A DNA stretch of 64,000 nt from Brasilonema sennae CENA114. Its GTDB lineage: Bacteria > Cyanobacteriota > Cyanobacteriia > Cyanobacteriales > Nostocaceae. Location of the stretch: NCBI RefSeq assembly GCF_006968745.1, contig NZ_CP030118.1, forward strand, positions 3,298,654 through 3,362,653. The letters are read 5' to 3'. Shown here one piece after another: positions 27,518 to 36,134 of this stretch (its first letter is position 1; each line of letters starts with the position of its first letter). Under the pieces are notes generated by a model. That model saw nothing but the letters and a program-made list of their open reading frames with translations, was not told the DNA's origin and did no database searches. The position numbers were made by a program, and so were the translations under genes.

Positions 27518-28426
27518 CTAAATAGTTGTGTTTCCGTTGTCTAAACAGCTTTTGACCAGAAATTCGACAAAGCATTGCACTTTAGGAAGTAGATAACGAT
27601 TACTTGGAAATATGGCATAAATTCCAACATCATTCTTATCTTCACACTCACAAAGAATGGGAATCAGTTGCCCTGAACGCAACGCCTGATCTGCCAAAAA
27701 TGCTGACACACGAGCGATTCCCAAACCTGCCAGTACAGCCTCGTACAGCGCTACCCCACTATTGACTGTAAAATTTCCAGCTACCCTAATTTCTCTGAGT
27801 CCAACTGGATCGCGAAAGCGCCATTGATTCAAAGTTGTTTTGTATGCATTCAATGCGATGCAGTTGTGATTAGCCAAATCATCAGGAGTCTTCGGTGTTC
27901 CATAGCGATCAAGATAAACCGGAGCCGCACAAGTAATGCGGCGATCAGACACTAACCGACGTGTAATAAGTGAAGAATTTGCCAGTTCACTAATGCGAAT
28001 TGCTACGTCTATGCCCTCACCGACCACATCAACCACATCATCACTCAGCACCAGTTGAATGCTTAAGCGCGGGTAGTGTGCCAAAAACTCAGGAATCCGC
28101 GTAAGCAGATGGCGATGGGCAAACATAGTCGAACAACTGACGTGGAGTAATCCTTGGGGCGCTTGGCTGTGCTGTTTTGCTTCGCGATCAGCTTCCTCCA
28201 AATCTGCCAAAATGTTGAGACAACGGTTGAAGTAGCGTTCTCCCACTTCGGTCAAGCTGAGGCTACGAGTGGTGCGATTGAACAGACGCACCCCAAGTTG
28301 ATTTTCAAGCTGAGTAATGCGACGGCTGATTGCAGACGGATTAATGTCTAAAGCCACTGCCGCTTTTGCAAAATTGCCACTGTTGACCACTTGCACAAAG
28401 ACTTCTAAATCTTGTAGACGACTCAT
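27518..28426 (-). CDS. LysR family transcriptional regulator
   Basis: A 302-residue LysR-type regulator. The N-terminal winged helix-turn-helix is residues 1-60 (LEVFVQVVNSGNFAKAA, then PSAISRRITQLENQLG, then FNRTTRSLSLTEVG). The C-terminal co-inducer-binding domain starts at about 90. It is divergent from the exported SDR/CMD/propeller operon with 165 bases between the starts, the usual LysR arrangement, so it probably controls that operon and itself. The inducer is unknown. A TTTTTTGGACATGAATC stretch between the genes may hold its site, but no clean T-N11-A palindrome was pinned down. Confidence 0.92.
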   Translation of the reverse strand: MSRLQDLEVFVQVVNSGNFAKAAVALDINPSAISRRITQLENQLGVRLFNRTTRSLSLTEVGERYFNRCLNILADLEEADREAKQHSQAPQGLLHVSCSTMFAHRHLLTRIPEFLAHYPRLSIQLVLSDDVVDVVGEGIDVAIRISELANSSLITRRLVSDRRITCAAPVYLDRYGTPKTPDDLANHNCIALNAYKTTLNQWRFRDPVGLREIRVAGNFTVNSGVALYEAVLAGLGIARVSAFLADQALRSGQLIPILCECEDKNDVGIYAIFPSNRYLLPKVQCFVEFLVKSCLDNGNTTI

Positions 28427-28591
28427 AATTGATGCAATTTGTGCATGAGAGTGGTGTCTAAAAAAGCTATTGTCAGTTTTTTGGACATGAATCTACACTT
28501 AGGCTATTGAAGCTCGTTTTGCAAGTCTGCTGTCAACTAAAGTTGTTAAGGTGGCAGCAAAATTTGAATTATTTTCCACACCATAAAAATT

Positions 28592-29491
28592 ATGATTAAC
28601 CGCAGTAAAAAGCAACAGTCTAGCCGTCGCCAAGTCATTCAAACTGGAATTGCTGGAATTGCTGGAGCCGCTACGGTTGGATTTACGACAAAAGTGAATG
28701 CTCAACAGCCTATACCCAAACCCGCAAATTCAAAGAACCGCTTTGCTGGAAAAGTAGTCTTGATCACTGGAGCAACGTCTGGAATTGGGCGTGCGGCGGC
28801 GATCGCCTTTGCCCGTGAAGGAGCCAAAGTTGGCTTCTGCGGACGTAGGGAAAACTTGGGAACCGAGGTAGAACAGCAGATTAAGAAGAATGGTGGCGAT
28901 GCCACTTACGTTAAGGCGGACGTGACGCAGCCCAAAGAAGTTGAATCGTTTGTCAACCGTATCGTTGAAAAATATGGTCAATTGAATGTGGCATTTAACA
29001 ATGCTGGTGATGTACTTTCAAAGCCACTCCACGAGATCACAGTTGATGAGTGGGACTGGGTTCAGAACACAAATCTACGGGGCGTTTTCCTCGCAATGAA
29101 ATACCAGATTCCTCACATGCTGAAGCGGGGTGGAAACATTGTAATTACTGCTTCTCAGCATACCGTAGCTACTCGACCAGGTATGGCTGCCTATGCAGCT
29201 GCCAAACGAGCACTACTGGGTTTAGTGCAGGCGGCAACACTGGATTATGGACAGCTAGGAATCCGAGTTAACATGCTCTCGCCGGGGATTACGGATACGC
29301 CTCTGTTTCAACGGACAACGGGAGGCTCAAAGGAGAAGGTAGAAGCTGCTCGACAATTGGTGGATGGACTGAAGCGGATTGCAACAGCGGAGGAGATTGC
29401 CGAAGCTGCGTTATTCCTTGCGTCCAACGATTGTCCTTACATCACGGGTGTTTCTCTCTTAGCAGATGGCGGCATGATGTCTGGGTTGTAG
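28592..29491 (+). CDS. SDR family oxidoreductase with Tat-type export signal
   Basis: A 299-residue short-chain dehydrogenase. The cofactor motif is TGATSGIG near residue 60, then FNNAG. The catalytic triad is Ser in ITASQH with YAAAK. The C-terminal GVSLLADGGMMSG is the classical SDR end. Unusually, the first 36 residues form a twin-arginine-type signal: SRRQVIQTG, a Gly/Ala-rich hydrophobic stretch and a NAQ cleavage-like site. Export through Tat would fit a folded, NAD(P)-loaded enzyme in the periplasm or thylakoid lumen. It is the first gene of a three-gene run divergent from a LysR regulator. The substrate is unknown. Confidence 0.88.
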   Translation: MINRSKKQQSSRRQVIQTGIAGIAGAATVGFTTKVNAQQPIPKPANSKNRFAGKVVLITGATSGIGRAAAIAFAREGAKVGFCGRRENLGTEVEQQIKKNGGDATYVKADVTQPKEVESFVNRIVEKYGQLNVAFNNAGDVLSKPLHEITVDEWDWVQNTNLRGVFLAMKYQIPHMLKRGGNIVITASQHTVATRPGMAAYAAAKRALLGLVQAATLDYGQLGIRVNMLSPGITDTPLFQRTTGGSKEKVEAARQLVDGLKRIATAEEIAEAALFLASNDCPYITGVSLLADGGMMSGL

Positions 29492-29540
29492 AAATGTTTG
29501 AACACTCAGAATTATTTTGAACTTTACAGCAGTAAAAGTT

Positions 29541-30869
29541 ATGCCACAAACCTCTCAACGGATGCGGCGATCGCTCCTTACCTCAGCAATTGCGACTCTG
29601 ACAACATTTGTTTTGGGAATCGTAACTCAAAAGCAAACACAAGCTCAATCAAATCGCTCAGGCGATCGCTATACTCGCGGCATCGAGACACTCAAGCGAG
29701 TTGGGGGTAAAGAGTACGATCGCGCAACTCGCCCACTGGAGCCGTTCTCACCAGATTTAAGCCGGATGGTTGTTGAGCATGTATTTGGCGATGTTGTATC
29801 CCGATCCGGACTTGATTTGAAACAGCGAGAAATTGCGACTGTGGCGGCATTGACTGCGATCGGCTCGGTTCGTCCTGCCCTCAAATTTCACATTCATGGA
29901 ATGCTGAATGTGGGTTGTAGTCCTCAAGAAGTGATAGAAATAATTCTGAATGCGGTCGTGTATGCTGGATTTCCAGCCGCACAAGATGGGATGACGATCG
30001 CACGGGAAGTTTTCAAAGAACGTAAAATCCAGTTTCAGCCAGTTTCAGCAAGACCGCAAGGCGATCGCTATCAACTCGGCATTCAGAATTTGCAGCAAAC
30101 AGAAGGCGATAGAGTCAAAACAATTGCAACTCGGTTTGCAAACCTTGCACCAGATTTACCACGGTTAATCATCGAATTCGCACGTGGTGAAATTTGGAAT
30201 CGGCGTGGACTCAGCCTCAAATCCCGCGAGTTCGCCACTCTAGCAATGGTGACGGCTCTGGGAAATCAGAGTAATTCGGTTGAGGCTCACGTCGAAGGTG
30301 CATTGCGAGCAGGTGCAACTGAGACTGAAATTAAAGAGTTACTGTTGCAAATGACAGTGTATGCAGGGTATCCCAAAACACTGGCTGCTGTTACTGCTGC
30401 GCAGCAGATATTTGCAGATCTCAAGCAACGGGGAATTCCTGCTGCCAGTCCGCAACCGGATCTAGAAAGTCGGCGGCAAGCAGAAAGCAATGAAGCGCGT
30501 TATCGTCGGGGTTTAGAAGCTTTAAACCAAATTAGCAAAGCATCGGGCGAGGCAGTAGTGAAAAGCTTTGAAGATATTGCTCCCGACCTGGGACGCTATA
30601 TTGTGGAATTCTCTTATGGTGATGTGTTTTCTCGTCCAAATTTGGATCTTAAAACCCGCGAACTTGCGACCGTTTCTGCACTGACTGCATTGAATACAAC
30701 TGCCTCAGAACTGCCGCTCGAGGTGCATGTCAATGGAGCATTAAACGTTGGAGCCAATCGTCAAGAGATTGTTGAAGCAATTATGCATATGATTCCCTAT
30801 GTTGGCTTTGTCAAAGTGCAGCAGGCAATGGCTTTAGCGGAAGCAGCGTTTAAGAAACGAAATGTTTAA
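29541..30869 (+). CDS. Exported protein with three carboxymuconolactone decarboxylase domains
   Basis: A protein of about 442 residues from the ATG at 29541; a TTG at 29517 would add eight. An N-terminal signal (RMRRSLLTSAIATLTTFVLG, then TQAQS) is followed by three repeated CMD-type domains at about 50-160, 180-285 and 330-440. Each has the series LDLK(Q/S/T)RE(I/F/L)AT, then H(I/V)xGxLNxG or its variant, then VYAGFP or similar. CMD enzymes usually assemble from single ~120-residue chains, so this is a fused trimer-like form. True decarboxylation of 4-carboxymuconolactone is not shown; other CMD proteins are peroxidase-like, but the AhpD CxxC motif is absent here. It lies between an exported SDR and an exported propeller protein. 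Confidence 0.82.
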   Translation: MPQTSQRMRRSLLTSAIATLTTFVLGIVTQKQTQAQSNRSGDRYTRGIETLKRVGGKEYDRATRPLEPFSPDLSRMVVEHVFGDVVSRSGLDLKQREIATVAALTAIGSVRPALKFHIHGMLNVGCSPQEVIEIILNAVVYAGFPAAQDGMTIAREVFKERKIQFQPVSARPQGDRYQLGIQNLQQTEGDRVKTIATRFANLAPDLPRLIIEFARGEIWNRRGLSLKSREFATLAMVTALGNQSNSVEAHVEGALRAGATETEIKELLLQMTVYAGYPKTLAAVTAAQQIFADLKQRGIPAASPQPDLESRRQAESNEARYRRGLEALNQISKASGEAVVKSFEDIAPDLGRYIVEFSYGDVFSRPNLDLKTRELATVSALTALNTTASELPLEVHVNGALNVGANRQEIVEAIMHMIPYVGFVKVQQAMALAEAAFKKRNV

Positions 30870-30902
30870 GCAGTTAAAAGAGCATTAATCCTTTCATTAA
30901 TT

Positions 30903-32324
30903 ATGAATAGCAAGAAACGTTTTGCCTTGAAAACTCGAAGCGCGATTCTGGTTCCGAGAGGCTACGCGATCGCATTTATCATCGCCTTCCTGACACTGAT
31001 CTTAATTTCAACTCAACTCAGTAATGCTCAATCGCTAAAGCAATTACCAAGGTTTGCAGGTCGCTACATTGCTGCCATTTCAGACGGTGATTTTCTTGCT
31101 AGTACTTATAGTGATGGTAAGCTACCTGCTCCAGGTGTGAGCGATCAGTTATCGATCTTGACTTTGCCACTCAACGGCAAACAGGAAGCGTTGGCACCGA
31201 GAATCGCACAAATCAATGCTTCCAACTCAGTTACCGGAGCACCTTATGCGCTGGCTCTATCACCCGATAGTCGCACAGCTTTTGTCGTTGAAACCCTCGG
31301 CGCTATGCCAGTTGGTGCGACTCGCAGAGAACAACTTCCACCCGGAAATCAACTAGTTGCGATCAATCTATCAAATCCGCGTCACCCCACTGTTTGTGGT
31401 CGAATGGCAGTTGCTCCCAAACCCGAAACAGTCCACATTCACCCAGACGGAGATTTACTGGCAATTTCAACCCAGACTCCAGACAAAGAAATTATCCTGA
31501 TTCCAGTTCAAAATTGTCAAATTGCTCAACCCAGCGAATTTTCACTACAACAGTTAGGCATTCAATCTGATCCAGCGCGATTTCAAAATGGATTGTATGT
31601 CAGTCAAGTGCAGTGGCATCCCTCTGGGCGCTTCCTTGCTATAAATTTGGATTATCGTGATGAAATTGCCTTCTATGAACTACAGCGTAATCTTCAAGGT
31701 AATCTACAACTGATTCCTTGGGGTCGCCCAGTGAAAGTGGGTAAAGATCCTTTTACGGGGCAGTTCACCCCAGATGGACGCTTTTATCTCAGCAGCAATT
31801 GGGGGCGCAATTTTGGCGCAGAAGTTAAAACCTTAGAACAGCGGATACCCGAAACGGGAGGAACCGTATCGGTGATTCAACTTGCAGAGTTGAATTCTTC
31901 TGCATCCCAGGTTCAGCATCGTGTTGTTTCAACTGCGATTGCCGATAATTCTCCTGAAAGTTTAACAATCAGTCCCGATAGTTCAAAAGTCGTCACTGTG
32001 AACATGCGCGGGACTGCCTTTCCCACGAATTCATTTCGATTTACACGTCAAGCGACACTCAGTTTGATGACGCTTGATCCCACCTCTGGTCAGTTAACGA
32101 AAATTAATGATTATCCGTTTGAAGGTATCTTGCCAGAGAGCGCAGCATTTGATGCTAGTGGTAATTTCCTAGTTGTGGCAGTGTATGACTATTTCACCCC
32201 AAAACCCGAAGGTGGAATCGAGTTTTGGCAAGTCCTTGAAAAGCCAAAACCTAAGCTACAACGTACAGGGTATGTTGTCGATGTCGGTCGCGGTGTCCAT
32301 CAAGTGTTAGTCGCTCGATCTTAA
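30903..32324 (+). CDS. Exported beta-propeller protein (lactonase-like fold)
   Basis: A 473-residue protein. A basic N-terminus and a hydrophobic segment (AIAFIIAFLTLILIST, about 23-38) with SNAQS form an export signal. The rest shows repeating propeller-blade patterns: ALSPDSRTAFVVE, HIHPDGDLLAIST, QWHPSGRFLAINLD, FTPDGRFYLSSNWG, TISPDSSKVVTVNMRG and FDASGNFLVVAVYD. Such repeats occur in 7-bladed propellers including 6-phosphogluconolactonase-like and surface propeller proteins. No catalytic residues can be named with safety. It begins 33 bases after the CMD gene and ends the operon. Next to CMD domains a lactone-related role is attractive but unproven. Confidence 0.72.
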   Translation: MNSKKRFALKTRSAILVPRGYAIAFIIAFLTLILISTQLSNAQSLKQLPRFAGRYIAAISDGDFLASTYSDGKLPAPGVSDQLSILTLPLNGKQEALAPRIAQINASNSVTGAPYALALSPDSRTAFVVETLGAMPVGATRREQLPPGNQLVAINLSNPRHPTVCGRMAVAPKPETVHIHPDGDLLAISTQTPDKEIILIPVQNCQIAQPSEFSLQQLGIQSDPARFQNGLYVSQVQWHPSGRFLAINLDYRDEIAFYELQRNLQGNLQLIPWGRPVKVGKDPFTGQFTPDGRFYLSSNWGRNFGAEVKTLEQRIPETGGTVSVIQLAELNSSASQVQHRVVSTAIADNSPESLTISPDSSKVVTVNMRGTAFPTNSFRFTRQATLSLMTLDPTSGQLTKINDYPFEGILPESAAFDASGNFLVVAVYDYFTPKPEGGIEFWQVLEKPKPKLQRTGYVVDVGRGVHQVLVARS

Positions 32325-32609
32325 CCCTCTTCTAAGAAACCGTATTTGCTGAGGGTTCAGAAGAACCTGAGTTCGACGAACTAGAAGCTCTCAAAGACTT
32401 GTCTAGAAAAGGTTTTAATGAAAAGAACTTACGACTCAGGAGCCAGAAGTCAGAATGAACTTCACCTCGCTGGCAGATAAGTAGGGGGTCGCGCATCCCG
32501 ATCCAAGTGATTCTGACTCAGGAATTGCTGACTTCTGACTTCTGTTTAATTTCATATGCCTTGCTATGTAAGAATTTCAGCCTCTAAATTCCGTCGAAGT
32601 CACGTTATT
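32325..32609. other. Intergenic region between convergent genes
   Basis: No gene. AACCCTC (32323-32329) pairs with GAGGGTT (32351-32357) as a weak hairpin just after the propeller gene. Downstream are TCTGACTT/GACTTCTG-type short repeats to about 32550. No strong terminator with a T-run is seen. Confidence 0.4.
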
Positions 32610-34112
32610 TTAAAGCTTCACACAAACAGATTTGACCTCAGTGTAAAGTTCTAGCGCATTGTGTCCCATATCTCGACCCCATCCTGACTGCTTGTAGCCG
32701 CCAAAGGGTAAAGCAGCGTCAAAGATGTGATAGCAGTTAATCCAAACTGTACCAGCACGCAATTTAGACGCTAAACGATGAGCTTTCGATATATCGTTAG
32801 TCCAGATTCCTGCTGCTAAACCATAAGCGCTATCATTGGCTACTGGAACAAGTTCATCCACGTCTTTAAAAGGCATCGCCGTTACGACTGGACCAAATAT
32901 CTCCTCTTGTACCACCTTCATTGTTTGCTTAGTATCAACCAGCACTGTTGGCTCCACAAAATAGCCCTGATTGCCAATGAGCTGTCCACCCGTAACAGCT
33001 TTTGCACCTTCAGCAAAACCTGACTGCATATAGCCATAAACTCGGTCAAGTTGCTCATCAGAAATCAGTGGTCCCATTTGTGTGCTGGGGTCAAGTCCTG
33101 GTCCAATTTTAATTTTCTTAGCTTCGGCTGCAACACCTTCCACCACTTGGTCAAAAATATCTTGTTGAATATAAAGTCTTGAACCAGCATTACAACATTG
33201 ACCATGATTGAAGAAGATGGAATTGGCTGCGCCCTTAATCGCCATCTCTATATCAGCATCTTTGAACACGACGTTGGGTGATTTACCGCCTAGTTCTAAA
33301 GAAACCTTTTTGAGGTTACCAGCAGCAGCTTGGACAATTAATCTACCCACTTCAGTTGAGCCAGTAAAAGCAACTTTATCAACATCGGGATGTGCGGCTA
33401 GGGGAGCACCTGCAGTTTCACCATAACCAGTCACAATATTGACCACACCATCAGGAAATCCAGCTTCACAGATTAATTCGCCCAAGCGAATAGCTGAGAT
33501 GGGGGTTTGTTCGGCTGGTTTCAAAACGATTGTGCAGCCAGTAGCTAAAGCCGGACCTAATTTCCATGCAGCCATTAGCAAAGGGAAATTCCAGGGGATA
33601 ATTTGTCCGACAACTCCAACAGGTTCGCGCACTGTGTAGGCAAAATATTGAGTGCCAGCAGAGATAGGAATCGTATTTCCTTCAATTTTTGTCGCCCATC
33701 CTGCCATATACCGAAACAAGTCAACCGCACCTGGCACATCAGCAACACGAGCAACACTGATTGGTTTGCCATTATCCAAGGATTCTAATTCGGCAAATTC
33801 TTCCAGGTTTGCTTCTATTAAGTCGGCTAATTTCCAAATGAGTCGTCCGCGTTGTGAAACAGTGAGTTTTGACCAAGGACCATTTTCAAAGGCTTCACGT
33901 GCAGCTTGTACTGCTCGATTAATATCTTCGCTCTCACCCGAAGCCGCATGGGCGATGACTTGACCTGTAGCCGGATTATATACAGGAAAGGTTTGACCAC
34001 TCGCAGACTCAACCCATTTTCCCCCAATCAGTAGTTTCAATGGCTGAGTTAAAAGCCTTGACACTTGGTCGCTGACAGGAATTCCAACTGCTTGTTGAAC
34101 TAAAGTTGACAT
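32610..34112 (-). CDS. NAD(P)-dependent aldehyde dehydrogenase
   Basis: A 500-residue ALDH superfamily enzyme oxidising an aldehyde to the acid. The cofactor and active-site signatures are PWNFPLLMAAWKLGPALATG, the Glu motif LELGGKSPN, and the catalytic Cys region FFNHGQCCNAGSR near residue 300. The C-terminal WINCYHIFDAALPFGGYKQSGWGRD is typical of the retinal/betaine/acetaldehyde ALDH branch. No signal peptide is present. A GGAG-type ribosome site (AAAGGAGATAGAT) precedes the start. The substrate is not determined; it converges with the SDR/CMD/propeller operon, so a shared pathway is possible but they are not co-transcribed. Confidence 0.93.
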   Translation of the reverse strand: MSTLVQQAVGIPVSDQVSRLLTQPLKLLIGGKWVESASGQTFPVYNPATGQVIAHAASGESEDINRAVQAAREAFENGPWSKLTVSQRGRLIWKLADLIEANLEEFAELESLDNGKPISVARVADVPGAVDLFRYMAGWATKIEGNTIPISAGTQYFAYTVREPVGVVGQIIPWNFPLLMAAWKLGPALATGCTIVLKPAEQTPISAIRLGELICEAGFPDGVVNIVTGYGETAGAPLAAHPDVDKVAFTGSTEVGRLIVQAAAGNLKKVSLELGGKSPNVVFKDADIEMAIKGAANSIFFNHGQCCNAGSRLYIQQDIFDQVVEGVAAEAKKIKIGPGLDPSTQMGPLISDEQLDRVYGYMQSGFAEGAKAVTGGQLIGNQGYFVEPTVLVDTKQTMKVVQEEIFGPVVTAMPFKDVDELVPVANDSAYGLAAGIWTNDISKAHRLASKLRAGTVWINCYHIFDAALPFGGYKQSGWGRDMGHNALELYTEVKSVCVKL

Positions 34113-34536
34113 ATCTATCTCCTTTTTATGAGGGTGTCATTCACTTAACTTGCATTTTTTTAACGTTATGTAAAACCTGTCATTTTTTCCCCACTTAATT
34201 TGTAATACACAACTTAAGCCCAGAGAGCTTTTTTTCCATAATTCTTATTAAGTTATGTAGAACCAACTAATGTCATTTCGAGCAGTTTTCAATTGGGTAG
34301 AATACAGCTTTTACCTCGTTCCCAGCCTCTGACTAGGAATGTCTATTAGGAGGCTCGGCCTCCCTTACTTGCGGCAAAGCCGCCCCAACGGCATTTCCAG
34401 GTGGAACCTGGAAACGAGATTTGATTTTGTGCTACCTGCTTGCATCACACGCCACTTTTAGTTAATTCGTGAATGTGGCTGTTTACATCTGTTGATAAAG
34501 ATAGACAATACTATATAAAAATTGATAATTTCTGAG
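34113..34536. other. Intergenic region containing a TCGTTCCCAG repeat
   Basis: 424 bases without a gene. 34313-34419 is a palindromic element described separately. The rest is AT-rich; it should contain the aldehyde dehydrogenase promoter near 34113-34250. Confidence 0.4.
34313..34419. repeat. MITE-like repeat with CTCGTTCC ends
   Basis: Imperfect inverted ends CTCGTTCCCAG (about 34315-34325) and CTGGAAACGAG (34408-34418) enclose smaller nested hairpins (GAGGCTCGGCCTC, GCGGCAAAGCCGC). This architecture matches a very common dispersed repeat in filamentous cyanobacteria. It carries no coding capacity. Confidence 0.65.
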
Positions 34537-35799
34537 CTATAATTGACCTTTTTTATACTTAGCCTTTAATTCTTCCAATTCTTCATCTATTTCGTTTTTA
34601 CTAGAAGATGGCTGAGGTGTTTGTGGCTGAGGTTGAATATTTTTGCTTTTATTAGAAGATGGCTGAGGTGTTTGTGGCTGAGGCTGAATATTTTTGCTTT
34701 TATTAGAAGATGGCTGAGGGGTTTGTGGCTGAGGCTGAACATTATGACCTTTATTGCTTTTGGATTTTCCGCCTTGAAGAAATAAAGTTTTCATTTCCTC
34801 TAATTCTGTGTCTATTTGGGTAGTCGCTGGATTTGTAGAAACAGGTGTGGAAATAGGTTTTGATGGAGTTACAGGTTTGAGAGGGGTTACGGGTGTTGCA
34901 GGTAATTGCGGCTTTTGGTTTAAGTCTTTGAGGACTTGATCTACAGTTTGGTAACGTCGAACGGGAATGCTTTGCAGCATTTTGTCCAAAATACGGCTCA
35001 ACTCATTGCTAACTGGGCTTGTGAGATATTGTTGCCAAATCCAAGCATCGTTGTTGATATCGTACAAGTCAAAAGGAGAGCGTTGAGTTAACAGATGAAC
35101 ACAGGTGACACCTAAGCTGTATATATCACTGGCAAAAATCGCCTTTCCTCTGATTTGTTCAGGAGCAACATATTCTGGACTCCCAATACTGGTTCCTGTT
35201 CGGTTTAAAGCTGTGTAAGTCGCTTCTTTCGCAGCACCAAAATCTACTATAACCAGATTTCCATTGCTTGATTTGGTGTTTGTACGACGAATAATATTTT
35301 CTGGCTTAATATCTCGGTGAATGACTTGTCTCGCATGGCAAAATTGCAGCACTGGTAATAAATCATTCAGCAGTTGCCGAATTTGAGTTTCATTAAATGC
35401 ACCATTTTGTTGCAATTCCTGGGCTAAGTTCAGTCCGTCAATAAATTCTTGTACAAGATACTGCCGATCATCTTGAGTGAAATAAGCTAATAGTTCTGGA
35501 ATTTGAGGATGCTTACCCAATTCATCCAAGCGCATTGCCTCTTGGGTAAACAACTCTACTGCTTTCTGAACTGTGCTAGTACCTTGAGCTTGGGGGTAGA
35601 ATTGCTTAATGACGCAACGTGGTTTAGATGGCTTATCCTCATCTACAGCCAAGAAGGTTCTGCCAAAACCACCCTGCCCTATTGGTTTGATGGCACCGTA
35701 GCGCTCTTTAAGCAGTAACTTGGAACCACACGTGTGGCAAAATTTTTCGTGATTGATGTTAACAGGGTTGGGGCAATTAGGATTTAAGCAATAGCTCAT
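34537..35799 (-). CDS. Serine/threonine protein kinase with N-terminal zinc ribbon and 17-residue tail repeats
   Basis: A 420-residue Hanks-type kinase. Residues 4-25 form a zinc ribbon (C4, C9 then CHTCG). The kinase domain is about 32-290: Gly loop GQGGFGRTF, Lys in CVIKQF, catalytic HRDIKPEN, DFG as VDFGAAK and APEQ. The C-terminal part is Pro/Thr-rich and has about three tandem copies of a 17-residue unit (KSKNIQPQPQTPQPSSN), encoded by 51-bp DNA repeats at about 34602-34755. No transmembrane helix is visible. It lies upstream of nothing in an operon; hetF ends 335 bases away on the same strand. Confidence 0.9.
   Translation of the reverse strand: MSYCLNPNCPNPVNINHEKFCHTCGSKLLLKERYGAIKPIGQGGFGRTFLAVDEDKPSKPRCVIKQFYPQAQGTSTVQKAVELFTQEAMRLDELGKHPQIPELLAYFTQDDRQYLVQEFIDGLNLAQELQQNGAFNETQIRQLLNDLLPVLQFCHARQVIHRDIKPENIIRRTNTKSSNGNLVIVDFGAAKEATYTALNRTGTSIGSPEYVAPEQIRGKAIFASDIYSLGVTCVHLLTQRSPFDLYDINNDAWIWQQYLTSPVSNELSRILDKMLQSIPVRRYQTVDQVLKDLNQKPQLPATPVTPLKPVTPSKPISTPVSTNPATTQIDTELEEMKTLFLQGGKSKSNKGHNVQPQPQTPQPSSNKSKNIQPQPQTPQPSSNKSKNIQPQPQTPQPSSSKNEIDEELEELKAKYKKGQL
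34602..34755 (-). repeat. 51-bp tandem repeat inside the kinase gene (3 units)
   Basis: Three near-identical 51-bp units with starts near 34602, 34653 and 34704 keep the reading frame and give the QPQPQTPQPSS tail repeats. High identity between copies points to recent expansion. Confidence 0.75.
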
Positions 35800-36134
35800 G
35801 TGACAAATATGGCTTTTGCGTAGCCTTGATACGTTAGTCTACGCTTTCATATGTTTTTATTTTGCCACGTTCAAAGATGATGGAGAATATTGGTCAAAAA
35901 TATTTTAAGAAGAACTCAGTTGTTAGAAACCAGAACAAGCTAGCCCCTAAGGGGGTGCACTCAAAGGACGTCTTGCTACGCGCTAATGACGCCGTATTTC
36001 TACAGGTCTACTTGATGAAATACATTTTTCTTTTTCATAAAATATATAGAATCGTATAATTTTGTTACGATACTTCTGGAGCGCGTAGTGAGGCGCAACC
36101 CATTCTGACTTCTAAATTCTGAATTCTTTCTGGG
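35800..36134. other. Intergenic region, hetF end to kinase start
   Basis: 335 bases without a supported gene. A GTAGACTAACG-type repeat lies at 35820-35850 and CTAGCCCCTAAGGGG at about 35940. Open frame 35862-36059 has no recognisable content. Confidence 0.35.

Noticed and set aside
33652..33963. 103-codon frame antisense to the aldehyde dehydrogenase gene
   Set aside because: Shadow of a well-supported gene.
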